Positions 33,921 through 45,210 of a DNA stretch of 64,000 nt are shown piece by piece. A model generated the notes under the pieces. The model worked only from the letters and a program-made list of their open reading frames with translations. It made no database searches and was not told where the DNA came from. Numbering within the stretch: position 1 is the stretch's first letter; each line of letters begins with the position of its first letter. The stretch comes from Shinisaurus crocodilurus (Eukaryota; Chordata; Lepidosauria; Squamata; Shinisauridae), in assembly GCA_021292165.1 (NCBI GenBank), contig CM037888.1, forward strand, positions 34,305,091-34,369,090. The letters run 5' to 3'. The position numbers and the translations under genes were made by a program.

Positions 33921-35611
33921 GTACACAGTAAAAGACAGAAGAAAGAAATGGTGGTTCAACTACGCAATGAGGATGGCAAATTGATAACGGAAGACAAAGA
34001 AAAGGCAGAAGTGTTCAATTCCTACTTCGGCTCGGTCTTTTCCCAAAAGAAGGTCTATGACCCCCCTGGCAAACCTGAAGAGCAGATTGGAGGGGCAGGA
34101 TTGCAGCTTGAGATTGATAGGCAAATGGTCAAGGAGCACCTGATTACTCTGAATGAGTTTAAATCTCCAGGGCCTGATGAACTGCATCCTAAAGTAATAA
34201 AGGAATGGCAGAAGAACTCTCAGAACCACTGTCTATTATCTTTGAGAAATCATGGGGGACAGGTGAAGTGCCAGATGACTGGAGGAGGGCAAATGTTGTT
34301 CCCATCTTCAAAAAGGGCAAGAAGGAGGAACCTGGGAACTATAGGCCAGTCAGTCTGACATCAATCCCTGGGAAAATTTTGGAGCAGATTATAAAGAAGT
34401 CAGTCTGCAAGCACCTTGAAAGCAATGCAGTGATTACTAGAAGCCAGCATGGATTTGTCAAGAACAAATCCTGCCAGACTAATCTGATTTCATTTTTTGA
34501 TCGGGTAACCTCCCTTGTGGACTGTGGGAATGCTGTGGACATAATATACCTGGACTTCAGCAAAGCTTTCGACAAAGTGCCTCATGATATCCTGATTAGC
34601 AAGCTAGCTAAAAGTGGGCTAGATGGAACAACTATCAGGTGGATCCACAATTGGCTACAGAATCGGACTCAAAGGGTGCTTATCAATGGTTCCTTCTCAA
34701 ACTGGGGAGAGGTAACGAGCGGGATACCACAGGGCTCCGTCCTGGGCCCGGTGCTCTTCAACATTTTTATTAATGACTTGGATGAGGAGGTGCAGGGAAT
34801 GCTTATCAAATTTGCAGATGACACAAAGTTGGGTGGAACAGCTAATACTCTGGAAGAAAGAAACAAAATTCAAAGAGATCTCGATAGGCTGGAGCGCTGG
34901 GCCGAAAACAACAGAATGAAATTTAATAGGGATAAATGCCAAGTGCTGCACCTAGGGAAAGGAAACCAAATGCAGAGTTACAGAATGGGGGACACTTGGC
35001 TCAACAATACTACAAGTGAGAAGGATCTTGGAATTGTGGTAGATCACAAACTGAATATGAGCCAGCAATGCGATGTGGCTGCAAAGAAGGCAAATGCTAT
35101 TTTGGGCTGCATTAATAGAAGTATAGCTTCCAAATCGCGGGAAGTGATAATTCCCCTTTACTCGGCACAGGTTAGGTCTCATCTTGAGTACTGCGTCCAG
35201 TTCTGGGCACCACACTTTAAGAAGGACATAGACAAACTGGAGAGGGTTCAGAGGAGGGCAAGGATGATAAAGGGACTGGAAACAAGGCCCTATGAGGAGA
35301 GACTGAAAGAACTGGGCATGTTTAGCCTTCAGAAGAGGAGACTGAGGGGAGATAGGATCGCACTCTTCCAGTACTTGAAGGGATGTCACACAGAGGAGGG
35401 CCAGGATCTCTTCTCGATCATCCCAGTTTGCAGGACACGGAATAATGGGCTCAAGTTACAGGAACCTAGATTCCACCTAAACATCAGGAAAAATTTCCTG
35501 ACTGTCAGAGCAATAAGACAATGGAATCAACTACCTAGGGAGGTGGTGGGCTCTCCCAGTCTGGAGGCATTCAAGGTGCAGCTGGACAGCCATCTGTCAG
35601 GGATGCTTTGA
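33921..35611 (+). pseudogene. CR1 ORF2 reverse transcriptase, one frameshift
   Basis: The first 280 bp encode MVVQLRNEDGKLITEDKE through FKSPGPDELHPKVIKE. A one-base deletion near 34205 then shifts the frame. The next 468 codons are uninterrupted. They contain ANVVPIFKKGKKEEPGNYRP, the palm motif IIYLDFSKAFDKVPHD and GIPQGSVLGPVLFNIFIND. Catalytic FADDTKLGG starts at residue 203 of that frame, with the thumb and conserved CR1 C-terminus after it. All RT core aspartates I can see are present. The endonuclease is absent, so it cannot act alone. Function would be the RNA-to-DNA step of target-primed retrotransposition. Confidence 0.93.
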
Positions 35612-35702
35612 CCTGGATTCCTGCACTGAGCAGGGGGTTGGACTCGATGGCCTTGTAGGCCCCTTCCAACTCTACTTTTCTATGATTCTATGATTCTATG
35701 GG
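33921..35702 (+). mobile_element. CR1 LINE, 5'-truncated, youngest-looking copy
   Basis: Starts at the VHSKRQ codons just before the RT domain and runs to the octamer tail TGATTCTATGATTCTATG. Apart from one frameshift the coding part is open to the native stop at 35609-35611. The 3' UTR is only about 90 bp, typical of CR1. Shorter copies at 29294, 39397, 57496 and 58257 are close relatives and share the 3' end nearly base for base. Confidence 0.95.
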
Positions 35703-35722
35703 AGCACAGAGTTTATGGGAGC

Positions 35723-35870
35723 TGTCAAAACAAAGGCTTCCCTTTAAAACGGGTTTTTTTGACAAGGACATATGCTGCCCTGAAATCTGTTAATGTCCCT
35801 GTCAAAAAATCTTGTTTAGCTCTGTCCAAAAAACCCCCACCTCTTTTAAAAGGAAGCCTTTGTTTTGACA
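35723..35870. mobile_element. Candidate MITE with ~25-bp terminal inverted repeats
   Basis: Ends TGTCAAAACAAAGGCTTCC and GGAAGCCTTTGTTTTGACA are perfect inverted repeats, extended by CTTTAAAA/TTTTAAAAG. A second nested inverted block (GGGTTTTTTTGAC / GTCCAAAAAACCC) lies inside. No target duplication is obvious, and one side directly abuts the inverted-repeat arm at 35870. Confidence 0.65.
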
Positions 35871-35940
35871 CTTCCTAGGACATTGACCAGGCAAGGCTTT
35901 TCATTTCAGACCCTTGTAAGTGTGCAGATGTGCCTTTGAA
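35870..35940. repeat. Right arm of the inverted repeat flanking the CR1
   Basis: Reverse complement of 33598-33665 (see CCAGGCAAGGCTTTTCATTTC). Mismatches are few, so the arms are either recent or corrected against each other. Confidence 0.8.
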
Positions 35941-37859
35941 AAAGACTCATTAAAAAAAAATAAAAATTGTGTAATTTACGCCTATTTCAAGACACACACA
36001 CGCCCCATGCACAAATTGCCACCATGAAAACAAACAAACATGGTAATCCATGTATTGGCTCGACTCAGTACAAATCAAGTTGACGCCAGCAGGGCTGGGG
36101 GAACTGAACTGGAAAAATCTGCCGGGTTTTCACCCCACAAACAGAATTCTCATCTATCCCTGAGGGGATCCAGTTGCAGAAGATCCAGTTGCCAGACGAC
36201 CGAAGAGCACGGTGATGAGGCAGTGGTTCCTTGAATACGGTGCCAGGACAGATCAATGGCTGGCTGTTCTGAAATGGCTAGGAGGCTCAGAGGAAGCAAG
36301 CTTCTGACGCTGTGAAAGATGGCGGAGCGGCAGCCCCTCAGCAGAGATTGGTGTGACATTTTTGATCCTATTACAGCAAATTATGTCGCTTTTTTCCAGG
36401 CAAATAAAATTGAGTCAGACACCTACCTTCAGAGCATAGAGCAGAGCAGAATCTTCCTAATGCCTAGATCATAACGAAGGAGATAAAAATAGTTCTCTTT
36501 GAGTTGGCCAATCTGGCATCTCTCTGGGAAAGAAATATAATTGTTGAGGCAATTCTGGGGCTCGCTGGAGCTGAGTTATTGGATGAGACACTTTCCTTGG
36601 GGCCTAAACTTTTTTTTTGGTCGAACTTTAAATCTGATAAAGGAATTAATGCAGGCCTAATTTCTGAAAGGTTTTTTTAAAAAAAACAAAATAGTTTGCT
36701 GGTATTTTTAAACTTAATTCTGGCTGTTCTCCCTTGCTGTCCCTTCTGCTTGGATCTTCTTTCAAGAGCACTGAGATGGTGCCTCCTCTCTCTCCCCCGC
36801 TCCTCACCTCTTGTTGTTGTCTTTCACTTCATCCTGTCTCAGAATTTTGATTGTAAAGTCCTTGAAGTGGAAACTTCTTGCTTTTTAAAGTACCAAATAC
36901 ACTGACAGCACTATACAGCAGCAGCGGGACGGCTCTGTCCAAAGTTTTTATTTAAACATTGTGAACAATTTAGGTCGCTGGGAAAGGGCAGCATTCCCCA
37001 AACCTGATGAAATTTCTCCCCCAACAGTTGGGGCTTATGTCTGGCTTCTACTCCCCTTGCATTGCCTGCTTTCAAGGACATTGAAAAGAGCAGGTGGGAG
37101 CATAGATTTAAGCTGGCAGTGGCAGTTTGCCTGGGGCAAGTTGATGGAACTTGACTTTAGCAGAGTGTGTGTGTGGGTTAGGAGATTTATAATCCTTGTC
37201 TGTGTGCCTGCACTCGCCTGTACAATCCACACACACAGCTTCTAGATATCTGTCTCCCTCCTCTCGCAGCAGCGTGCAGCGTGTGTGCCAGTGAACCAGC
37301 CTGGCTGCTCCGTTGCAGATTAATCCATGGAATCAGGAAACACTCTGTAAACGCCACAGGTCTATTTCTACCTGTTCATTCACTTAGCAAGTAAAGTTCT
37401 ACAGAGTATACATTTCCTAGTTACAGTCCATGTGCAGAGTATAAATGCATAGCAAGCATTACATTCAGTGGAGTTGAGTTGTGCTCACTCCACTGCAGCA
37501 AAGACGTTACATTGTAGCAGTAACAAGTCCAGCATGCATCACCAAGAAGGTGAAGAAGAAGAAGAAGAAGAAGAAGAAGAAGAAGAAGAAGAAGAAGAAG
37601 AAGAAGAAAGAAACAGTTCAGCTTCTCTCTAAAATGGCTTCAGACAGACAACAAGTTAACACGTCATCAGAACGTACAAACCATGTGACTAGCTCATATT
37701 GTTCTCACACTCAAGTAACCCCTGCGAAAACACGAGATTCTAGTAAGACATAATAAACCTGTTTACCCGCCATTCTGTTCCTTCCATGTGTAAACAGTGT
37801 GCCACAGCTGGTAATGTGATACATATCACAACACAAGTCTGGTGGCTACTTACGCATTT
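35941..37859. other. No gene recognised; (GAA)n at 37551-37609
   Basis: Non-coding. A (GAA)n tract of about 59 bp creates a poly-lysine frame that I do not regard as a gene. The stretch 37320-37800 has CA-rich words resembling LTR sequence but no paired ends. Confidence 0.4.
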
Positions 37860-38050
37860 CCAAAAAGGAGGAAAAGTATAATCAGAAAAGAGGACAGAGA
37901 TTTGACTAATATTTGTATATGTAAATGTATAGGTGCATATTTAGAAATGATTACAATAATTTAAATAGATATATAAAACATTTCCCCATAGTGGAGAAGA
38001 CAGTGGCCAGGTGACCTGTGCGTCTGCTCAGTCTGCTGCCTAGGTGCTAT
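37860..38050 (+). repeat. Dispersed repeat X, copy 1 (left part)
   Basis: Matches 62960-63155 over CATATTTAGAAAT.ATT, TAACTTAAATAG-like, CCATAGTGGAGAA-like, CAGTGGCCAG and CTGCTCAGTCTGCTG words in the same order. The remainder of the unit (CCCTTCAAATAGAGGACTGT) is displaced to 39220-39260 by an inserted element. Class unknown. Confidence 0.65.
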
Positions 38051-38053
38051 TCA

Positions 38054-39154
38054 GTGACGCGACTTGTTGTGACGTCCAAACTCAGTGAGGGTGGTTGGTT
38101 GGGGTGGTTAACAAACCACCCAGAACCCATGGGCTGCCGGGTGGTTTTTACTTTATTTTATTTTTATTTTAATGATTTTATTTTAATTTTAATGGGTTCA
38201 TTTTTTATTTTGTTTTTCTTTCATTTGCAAGGGCGCCCTTGCGCCCTTGCAAACAACAGAATTTTTTTTAAAAAAACAAACCCATTTTCACAGGACATAC
38301 ACCCATACTCTCTGCAGTAATTACACCCTCCCATCCCAATAGTTCCATCTCGTTCAGCCACTGCTATCAGTGTTTGGGGTCACGGGAAGCACCAAAGTGG
38401 GGGAGGAAACCGTGAGATGCAATACAGTCAGAGGATGAAATTGACAAGTGTAATTCCAACACGTACAGAGGGGCTATTGATCTGTACTGCTGATAAAAAA
38501 GAAAGTAAATAGCAGACAGGAAAATGTGCACACTTGTGAACAACAGAAAAACAAGCAAACAGAAACCCTGAACCCATTTGCATACAGTAATACCTTGGAT
38601 TGCAAGTAACTTGGTCTGAGAGCATTTTGCAAGACAAGCAATTTTTTAAAATAAATTTTGACTTGATAAACAAGCGACGTCTTGCAATACGAGTAGTGTA
38701 GGGATGTAACCGCCCGCCAGAGACTCGCTTTGATATAAGAGTGTTTTGGATTACAAGCACGGTTCCGGAACGAATTATGCTTGCAATCCAAGGTATTACT
38801 GTACTTGCAAAGCACCAAATAATAATTTTTTTAAAAGGTTGCAGACAAGTTATGGGCATTCCAAAGTGTCATTTCTGTATTGGTGGACAGGCAGACAGCA
38901 CTGATGAGGGAGGAGGGAGGCGGCAATAGTGACATGCCGAGGAGAGACTGTGTTTTTCGGCAGTCTTCCCAGGTGGCTCTGTAGCTGCTTGAGACAAGCC
39001 GCTTAAACTATCATGCCAGGTTCGCATGTCATAACAAGGCAATCTGAACAACCCAACAAGAAGCCATGGGTTCTCAGGGGGCTTGTGTGTGGTTAACAAA
39101 CCATGCTGAGGAAACTGCACTGGGTTTGGACATCATGACAAGCCACCCTGACGC
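38054..39154. mobile_element. Candidate long-TIR DNA transposon, ~1.1 kb
   Basis: The left edge (GACGTCCAAACTCAGTG at 38071-38087, with CTTGT upstream) is inverted at 39118-39154 (CACTGGGTTTGGACATCATG). Inward words such as AGAACCCATGG also recur in inverted orientation. It interrupts dispersed repeat X, whose two parts are contiguous at 62960-63300. It contains a younger TA-target MITE. No transposase frame and no clear target duplication. A quasi-palindrome (TTTGCAAGGGCGCCC...) lies at about 38224-38253. Confidence 0.5.
38585..38801. mobile_element. TA-target MITE, copy 3 (217 bp, diverged)
   Basis: Both ends read CAGTAATACCTTGGATTGCAAG in inverted orientation, with TA on each side. The interior differs from copies 1, 2 and 4 over about 38690-38730 (CGCCCGCCAGAGACTCG block) and is shorter. 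Its termini are more symmetric than in the other copies. Confidence 0.85.
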
Positions 39155-39204
39155 AAACAAGGCCGACATCAACCATGGGTTGGTGCATCATGAGAACCAG
39201 GTTA

Positions 39205-39265
39205 TCGTCAAAGTGCCTCGGACAGGACAGCCCTTCAAATAGAGGACTGTCCTGTGAAACTAGGG
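39205..39265 (+). repeat. Dispersed repeat X, copy 1 (right part)
   Basis: CCCTTCAAATAGAGGACTGT and CCTGTG match 63265-63290. It lies in the expected order after 38050 once the candidate transposon is removed. Confidence 0.55.
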
Positions 39266-39396
39266 CACATGGCCACTGTAAAGTATGGAAGCACCTGCTA
39301 CAAACAAAGGTGCTGCGGTGTTGATGTTTTTATTATGCATTACTTTGGGCACCTTTAAAGTGGACAGGTGATTCATAAATACAGTAAACAAATTTA

Positions 39397-39814
39397 CTGG
39401 AAACAAGGCCCTATGAGGAGAGACTGAAAGAACTGGGCGTGTTTAGCCTTCAGAAGAGGAGACTGAGGGGAGATAGGATAGCACTTTTCCAGTACTTGAA
39501 GGGTTGTCACACAGAGGAGGGCCAGGATCTCTTCTCGATCATCCCAGTTTGCAGGACACGGAATAGTGGGCTCAAGTTACAGGAACCCAGATTCCACCTA
39601 AACATCAGGAAAAATTTCCTGACTGTCAGAGCAATAAGACAATGGAACCAACTACCTAGGGAGGTTGTGGGCTCTCCCACTCTGGAGGCATTCAAGGTGC
39701 GGCTGGACAGCCATCTCTCAGGGATGCTTTGACCTGGATTCCTGCATTGAGCAGGGGGTTGGACTGATGGCCTTGTAGGCCCCTTCCAACTCTACTTTTC
39801 TATGATTCTATGAA
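39397..39814 (+). mobile_element. CR1 3' end
   Basis: Begins at the [14 protein letters not shown] codons and runs to TCTATGATTCTATGA. The C-terminal frame stays open for 97 codons to the native stop. It is closely similar to the 33921 copy, with a one-base loss in the 3' UTR (GGACTGATGGCC for GGACTCGATGGCC). Confidence 0.93.
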
Positions 39815-41084
39815 ATTGTGGCTACATGAACTTTAAACCTGGGATCTGCTGGTGGCTCGTGTGTATTTTTGGGTGGTGGTAGTAACATAGCATTATCTTG
39901 AACACTACCAACACTTTAATATAATTCAGTATGTGCTCAGAGAAAATATTCATTAAATAGTAATGGATATTTGTGCAGGGCTCAGATTTTCGAGGAGCTG
40001 CTTTGGTGAATAGCCTGCCTGGACCAACATGGTAATTGGTGCTGTATACCTGCCCAGGTGAGCCAGTTGCAAGATGGTGGAAAAGGTGGTGCCTGCCGGG
40101 TCCCCATTTTGGGTCCCAGTTCTAGTATCAGTGGAAGCAAGAAGGGACTCCCTCCTGCCCTCACCATATTTCTCTCCAGAAATAAGTCTGTGACCCAGAG
40201 CCTCTGCCAATAGCTGCTAATGACTGAAAAGCTCTCCAAGGAAGGGTATCCTCCACTCCACTTGTCTCTGTGCCACTAGAAATAAAATGTCTGCTTCCAT
40301 GCATAATCCTATATGTGTTTTCTAGAAGTGATAGTTGGCCATACCACCTTGATCCCAGAAGTCCGTCACGAAAAAGCCGGGAGGAGAAAATGCCCCCGCC
40401 TCCACTCCTTTATTGTTTCTTTGGTTCCCTCTTCCTTGGGTCCCACTCCATCTGAATCCTGGTTTCACTAGGAGAATTTGTTAATTTAATTCCAGAATCA
40501 GAGCATGCAGAGTTTGTTGCAGCTTCCCGTTCCTTCACTTGATTTGCAATCTCCCCCCCCCCTTTCTGATTCCCAAAGCCATCATGATCATTATGAATGG
40601 CTGCATCAAGATGCTCTTTGGGTGGTGTTTTACAGAGGTGCACATTGACCCTGGACATTGGTAAAACATGACACAAAAGAATCTTGATTCAGCTGCATCT
40701 ACAAGCGCTCCATGTTTGCGTCCTTCCAGAGTTTTTTTTTTATAATTAGTAAAAGTTTAATAAAAGAAACAGCATAAAATCAAAAAAGTAACGTAACAAA
40801 AATACTAGTAATAAAAAACCTAGCCTTACCGTAGTCTTATTAAGTGGTTATTAGTGTAAGCAAATTATATTTTTCAAATAAAGTATAATTATCCATTCAA
40901 AAATATATACTAGATCATAACTTAAATCCAAAAAATTAAAGTCAGGAATCTAACATTAGAAGTTGACTTACCAATCCCTGTCTACCAACATTTCAAAGAG
41001 TCCTTATTGGTTTAGATCCCCTCCCAAAGTCCCTTGCAGTAAGTTGCTTTATATATTAAAAATCCTATGTCATATAGTACTAAC
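39815..41084. other. No gene recognised; AT-rich 40.73-41.08 kb
   Basis: Non-coding. The AT-rich end with T-runs could be an L1 3' UTR on the minus strand, but no coding sequence supports this. Nothing else was recognised. Confidence 0.4.
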
Positions 41085-41522
41085 TAGAGTGTGTCCAGGG
41101 GAGGCTGACCAGATTGGTAAAAGGTTTGGAAAGGAGGGCCTGTGCAGAATGGTTGTGAGTGCTGGGTGTGTGTAGCCTGGAGAGGAGAAGACGAAGGGGA
41201 GACATGACCGTGGAGCCAAGTATCTGAAGGGCCGTGCCGCAGAAGCTGGAGCAGACTGGTTCTCAGTTCCTGCAGAGGGCAGGACTAGGACCAAGGGGTG
41301 GAAGTTGCAGGGAAGCAGATTTTGGCTAAATATTAGGAGCCACATCCTAACTGTACAAGTTGTTCAATGGTGGAACAGACTGCCTGGGGGGACCCGGGGG
41401 GGGGGGCGGGCTCTTCTTCACTGGAGGCATTTAAGCAGATGCTGGAGAGCCACCTGCCAGGGATGCTGTAGTGGCAGGATTCCAGAACTGGGTAGGTCCC
41501 AACTCTAAAATTCCATGGTTCT
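41085..41522 (+). mobile_element. Old CR1 3' end
   Basis: Recognisable CR1 C-terminal pattern (SLERRRRRGDMT-like near 41180, FWLNIRSHILTVQVVQWWN at about 41320-41375, then LEAFKQMLESHLPGML-like). The tail is decayed (ATTCCATGGTTCTG). A G run near 41396-41408 lies inside. More diverged than the 33921 group. Confidence 0.75.
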
Positions 41523-43104
41523 GTTTCCTTTCCCGTCCCCCATGGTTGGTAACTGAATGTTGCACCAAAAGTGCTCTACACAAATCTGGAAATAAAAGAT
41601 TCAGAAGCCATCAGTTCCACCCAAGAAATGAGATCAGGTAATTCAGAACTCCAGAATTTGGAACAGGAGAATTTCAGAAACATCCCCTAACTCAACATAT
41701 CTATTGTGCATTTTTGCAGTTTTAGGATCCTGTTCCCCTTCTACAGAGGTGAGGTTGGAAAACAGTCCCTGCTCACTGTTTTGTCGGTGCTGGGCTACAG
41801 GCAGTGGCCCGGAGAGAGTCAGGAGGACTGAATAGCAGTTAGGACCCAAGGGCAAACCAGAAGCCAAGGCCAAAGAGCAATCCGGATCAGTGGGCAAACC
41901 AGAAGGGAGGACCAGGAACAAGACCAAGAGTGAGATCAGAAATGCAAGGCAGACTTAAGTAGACTTTATTGCTCCAGCAAAGTGCGGCTGGGAAAGGAAG
42001 TCCTTCCCTGCCCAGGAGGAGCCAGTGCTCAGCCTGGGCGGGTGGAGCCAGGCCACATCTGGAAGCAGCTGCATGGCTCGGCTTGCTCCATGCATGGTAC
42101 TGTTGTCAGCACTTCCTGCCACCCTTTTAAAAAGGTGGCCATTGGCGAACCTGTTGTAATAATGATGACATTCTGTGACCTGATTCCTGCTTGTTAGGTT
42201 AGCCTTTGCCCAGTGGCAGGCAGGCACCCGTCTTGCATCCCCGAGGGATGGGTGCTCAAGCATCCTTGCGCAATTTCTGATCTGCCCGTTTTCCTGTGCT
42301 GATTTGAGTGCTGGGAAAGCAACCAAGAGTCGGGCTTCTCTACGGAGCACTCTGAGCATCCAAGTGCCTGGATTTGAGCCTGGGAGGGCCCCCTGGAGGT
42401 TGTGAATGGGTAATTGGACCCCCCAGGATCTGTCAGTGTGGCACCTGTTGACGAGGATGTGGACCTCAGGCAGGAGCTTCTCTCCTCCACTCCTGGCTGT
42501 GCTTTACACAACTGCAGTAGCCACTCCATATCCCTGTTTTAATACATGTGTTGCTCAAATTGGAAGTGGCACAGAGATTGTGTTGCAAAAATATGCTAGA
42601 TCCTAATGTACCCAGTTCAAATCATGCACATTAGGCAGGAGAAAAAGTCTGGCAGTGGTCCAACGTTGTTTATTCTATAGAATAGGAGATACAGGAGTAT
42701 AACACTGCAAAGCTGCATCTCAACATGGATGCTGAAATCTTATCAATTTATACAGTACCTTCTGACGCAGTTCCACGCATGCGCCGTACTAACACAAACT
42801 TCTAACTGTGAATGGAAAAATACAGTAAGAAAACCAAAACCTTAAACATGCATTCTAAGCAACTGGAACAAAGGTTAGCCAGGGCAGGCTGCCTTCTCCA
42901 GTCCTCTACCCCCCTCCCCCCTGTCCTTGCTAAAACAGCAGAGCAAGATAAGCAAGAAGGCAACATTCCTCAGTTTTACTTCTCTGTCTCCATTACTGGA
43001 ACAGGGGTTAGTCTGAACAGCAAAAAGTTGTAAAGGAAAGCATTTCATTACTTTTAACTCATTAGTTACTGAATTTTTACAACAATTGGACAGATGCCAT
43101 ACCT
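41523..43104. other. No gene recognised
   Basis: Non-coding. Frames of 94-134 codons on the minus strand are proline/serine-rich with no domain. The composition resembles the insertion at 43429-43926, so parts may be related LTR-like DNA, but I could not define ends. Confidence 0.4.
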
Positions 43105-43428
43105 TTTCTTTTTCTTTTTTTAAAGATTTTTTTAAAACATACATGCATAAATTTGTATATATTCATAGGAATGCATACATATGAAATGCATATATATGAA
43201 AATACAACCTGCTAGCAACTATACATCAGCTTCAATGAAAGCAGATCAGATATCCCCAAATAAGTATCCATTTGAAGGTGGCATCTATATTCACATGTTG
43301 AAAGCATTATAAGGTCCTCAATCTATTGCATCATAGGAGGTGAGCGTTCATCCTTCCAGTGTTGTAACATCAGTCTTTCAGCTGTGAAGAGGGCACAGAG
43401 AATCTGTCGTGCTCCATTAGGAATCCAT

Positions 43429-43926
43429 CATCGGTCCTGGGTGGTGGCTCAGGCTCGAAGGCTCGGTGTGGTCACATCAGGAACTTTGGTTAGGCTGCAG
43501 GACCTTAGTCAGCAGTCCTGGGGCTAGAGAACTAACAATACTCAGCGGCGTCTAGGAGCAACTGGTAGGCTTTTATAGTGAGGCCCGGAGAGTCTCTCTG
43601 GAAACTCCACCCCTTTAGGTGCTCCATCTGGCTGTTAAAGGGCCAGTAGCCTTTTCCTGTAGGTGTTACTTCTCCTAAGGAATGAAGGTTAGAGAAGGGG
43701 GGAACCAGTTGGGGACTGCTCCCCAGGACCTCCCTGTTCACTAGAGGAGTCTGAAGCCCACTCCTCAAAGTCCAAAGGTAATGGCACCTCCTGGGGGTTG
43801 TGTGGACAAGATATGGGGTCCAGGGCAGTGGGCCCCACTTCAGAAGGACCAGGAGCTGGTTCTGATGCCTCCCCAGAGTCACTGGAGGCTTCAGTTCCTG
43901 AGGAGTGCCAGTCCTGGACCATGACA
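43429..43926. mobile_element. Unclassified 498-bp insertion in L1
   Basis: Flanked by an exact 8-bp repeat GAATCCAT (43421-43428 and 43927-43934), with the L1 frame continuous when it is removed. Ends show imperfect inverted similarity (CATCGGTCCTGG / CCTGGACCATGACA). On the minus strand there is a TATA-like CACTATAAAAG at about 43570-43581 and a Ser/Glu-rich 81-codon frame. The features fit a solo LTR or a hAT imperfectly; I cannot decide between them. Confidence 0.6.
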
Positions 43927-44233
43927 GAATCCATTTACGCTGACTGTTCATTAATTTTCATGAAGCATGTATGTAATCTAAAAGAGCATGTACATCAGTG
44001 AATATTATAGACTGTTCCAGACAAAATTTATCTGTGTAATAACTCCCTCCCCAAAAGAAGCAACTACTGGACATTGCCAAAGCATATGTTTAAAAGAAGC
44101 ATTAGCTGCATTGCACTGACAGCAATTAGCTGAATTAGACAATCCCTTATTAAAGAGACATTGTGGTGTCCAATAGACACGAAACAAAAAGTTTTTCCTG
44201 AGTAAGATGCAGCCTAAGATCCATAGATGCGAT

Positions 44234-44440
44234 ATGTATGTATGTATTTATTATATTTATACCCCGCCTTTTTTCCTGCAAGGAACCCAAGACGGCTTAC
44301 ATAATCCTCCTCCACCTCTCCATTTTATCCTCACAACAACCCTGTGAGGTAGGTTAGGCTGAGAGTCAGTGACTGGCCCAAAGTCACCCAGTCAGTTTCA
44401 TGGCCGAGCGGGGACTAGAACCCAGATCTCCTGAGTCCCA
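44234..44440 (-). mobile_element. tRNA-derived SINE, 5' truncated, inside L1
   Basis: Minus strand: box B-like GGGTTCTAGTCCCC, body GAAACTGACTGGGTGACTTT, 3' domain AAGCCGTCTTGGGTTCCTTG and AT-rich tail. The 5' box A part is lost. Flanks TAGATGCGA and TAGACGCGA are a near-perfect target duplication. Confidence 0.85.
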
Positions 44441-44959
44441 GTAGACGCGAAAGTGGCGATCCACTAATTAGGAAGAATGGGACAATCCAATTCCCTATTC
44501 CGTTCCTGCTTAAAACCCTGTCTATCATATTTATCCACCAATAACAAGTATTTATAGACATGGATTGTGTGTTGATTTGCTTGACCAGCCTCAGTAAGTG
44601 CTTCCTATTAAGATGGAGACTCTAATGCTGTAAAAGCAGTTGGCCCAGCCTAGATATTAACAAATGCTGCAATTGCGAGTATCGCCACGCAGCCATAGCT
44701 GGCAAGTCATATCTGGCATGCAAGATAGGAAATGACAAAAACTCATCATTGGCACCCACAAGTTGCTCCAAAGTAAAAATTGCCTTATCTGTCCATGTGC
44801 GCCACAAAAACATTTTCTTACAAATTTTTAGATCTGGATTGCCCCATAAAGTCAATTTAGTATGAGAAAATGGATCAAAGTGTAATTGACATGACATTAT
44901 ATGCCACACATCTCTAGCTGTTGAAACTGTGGGAGGAACCCTATCCATTCTTGTATGTA

Positions 44960-45210
44960 CAGTAATACCTTGGATTGCAAGTAACTTGGTTTGTGAGCGT
45001 TTTGCAAGACAAGCAAATATTTAAATATTTATTTAAATTTTTTTTACTTGATATACAAGTGACGTCTTGCAATACAAGTACTGTAGTACGGCTTAAATTA
45101 AAAATCTCTGTACGAATTTTTTTGGGGGGGATTTCGTTTTGATATAAGAGTGTTTTGGATTACAAGCACGTTTCCGGAACAAATTATGCTCTCAATACAA
45201 GGCATGACTG
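44960..45210. mobile_element. TA-target MITE, copy 4, inside L1
   Basis: 251 bp, inverted relative to copies 1 and 2: starts CAGTAATACCTTGGATTG, ends CAAGGCATGACTG, with TA at 44958-44959 and 45211-45212. It interrupts the minus-strand L1 between codons that are contiguous in the 27951 paralogue. Confidence 0.9.

Noticed and set aside
37481..37753. Poly-lysine open frame
   Set aside because: It is a translated (GAA)n microsatellite with no coding features on either side.
43532..43951. 139-codon minus-strand frame with Ser/Glu-rich composition
   Set aside because: It lies inside the 498-bp insertion in L1, overlaps another long frame, and shows no recognisable protein domain.
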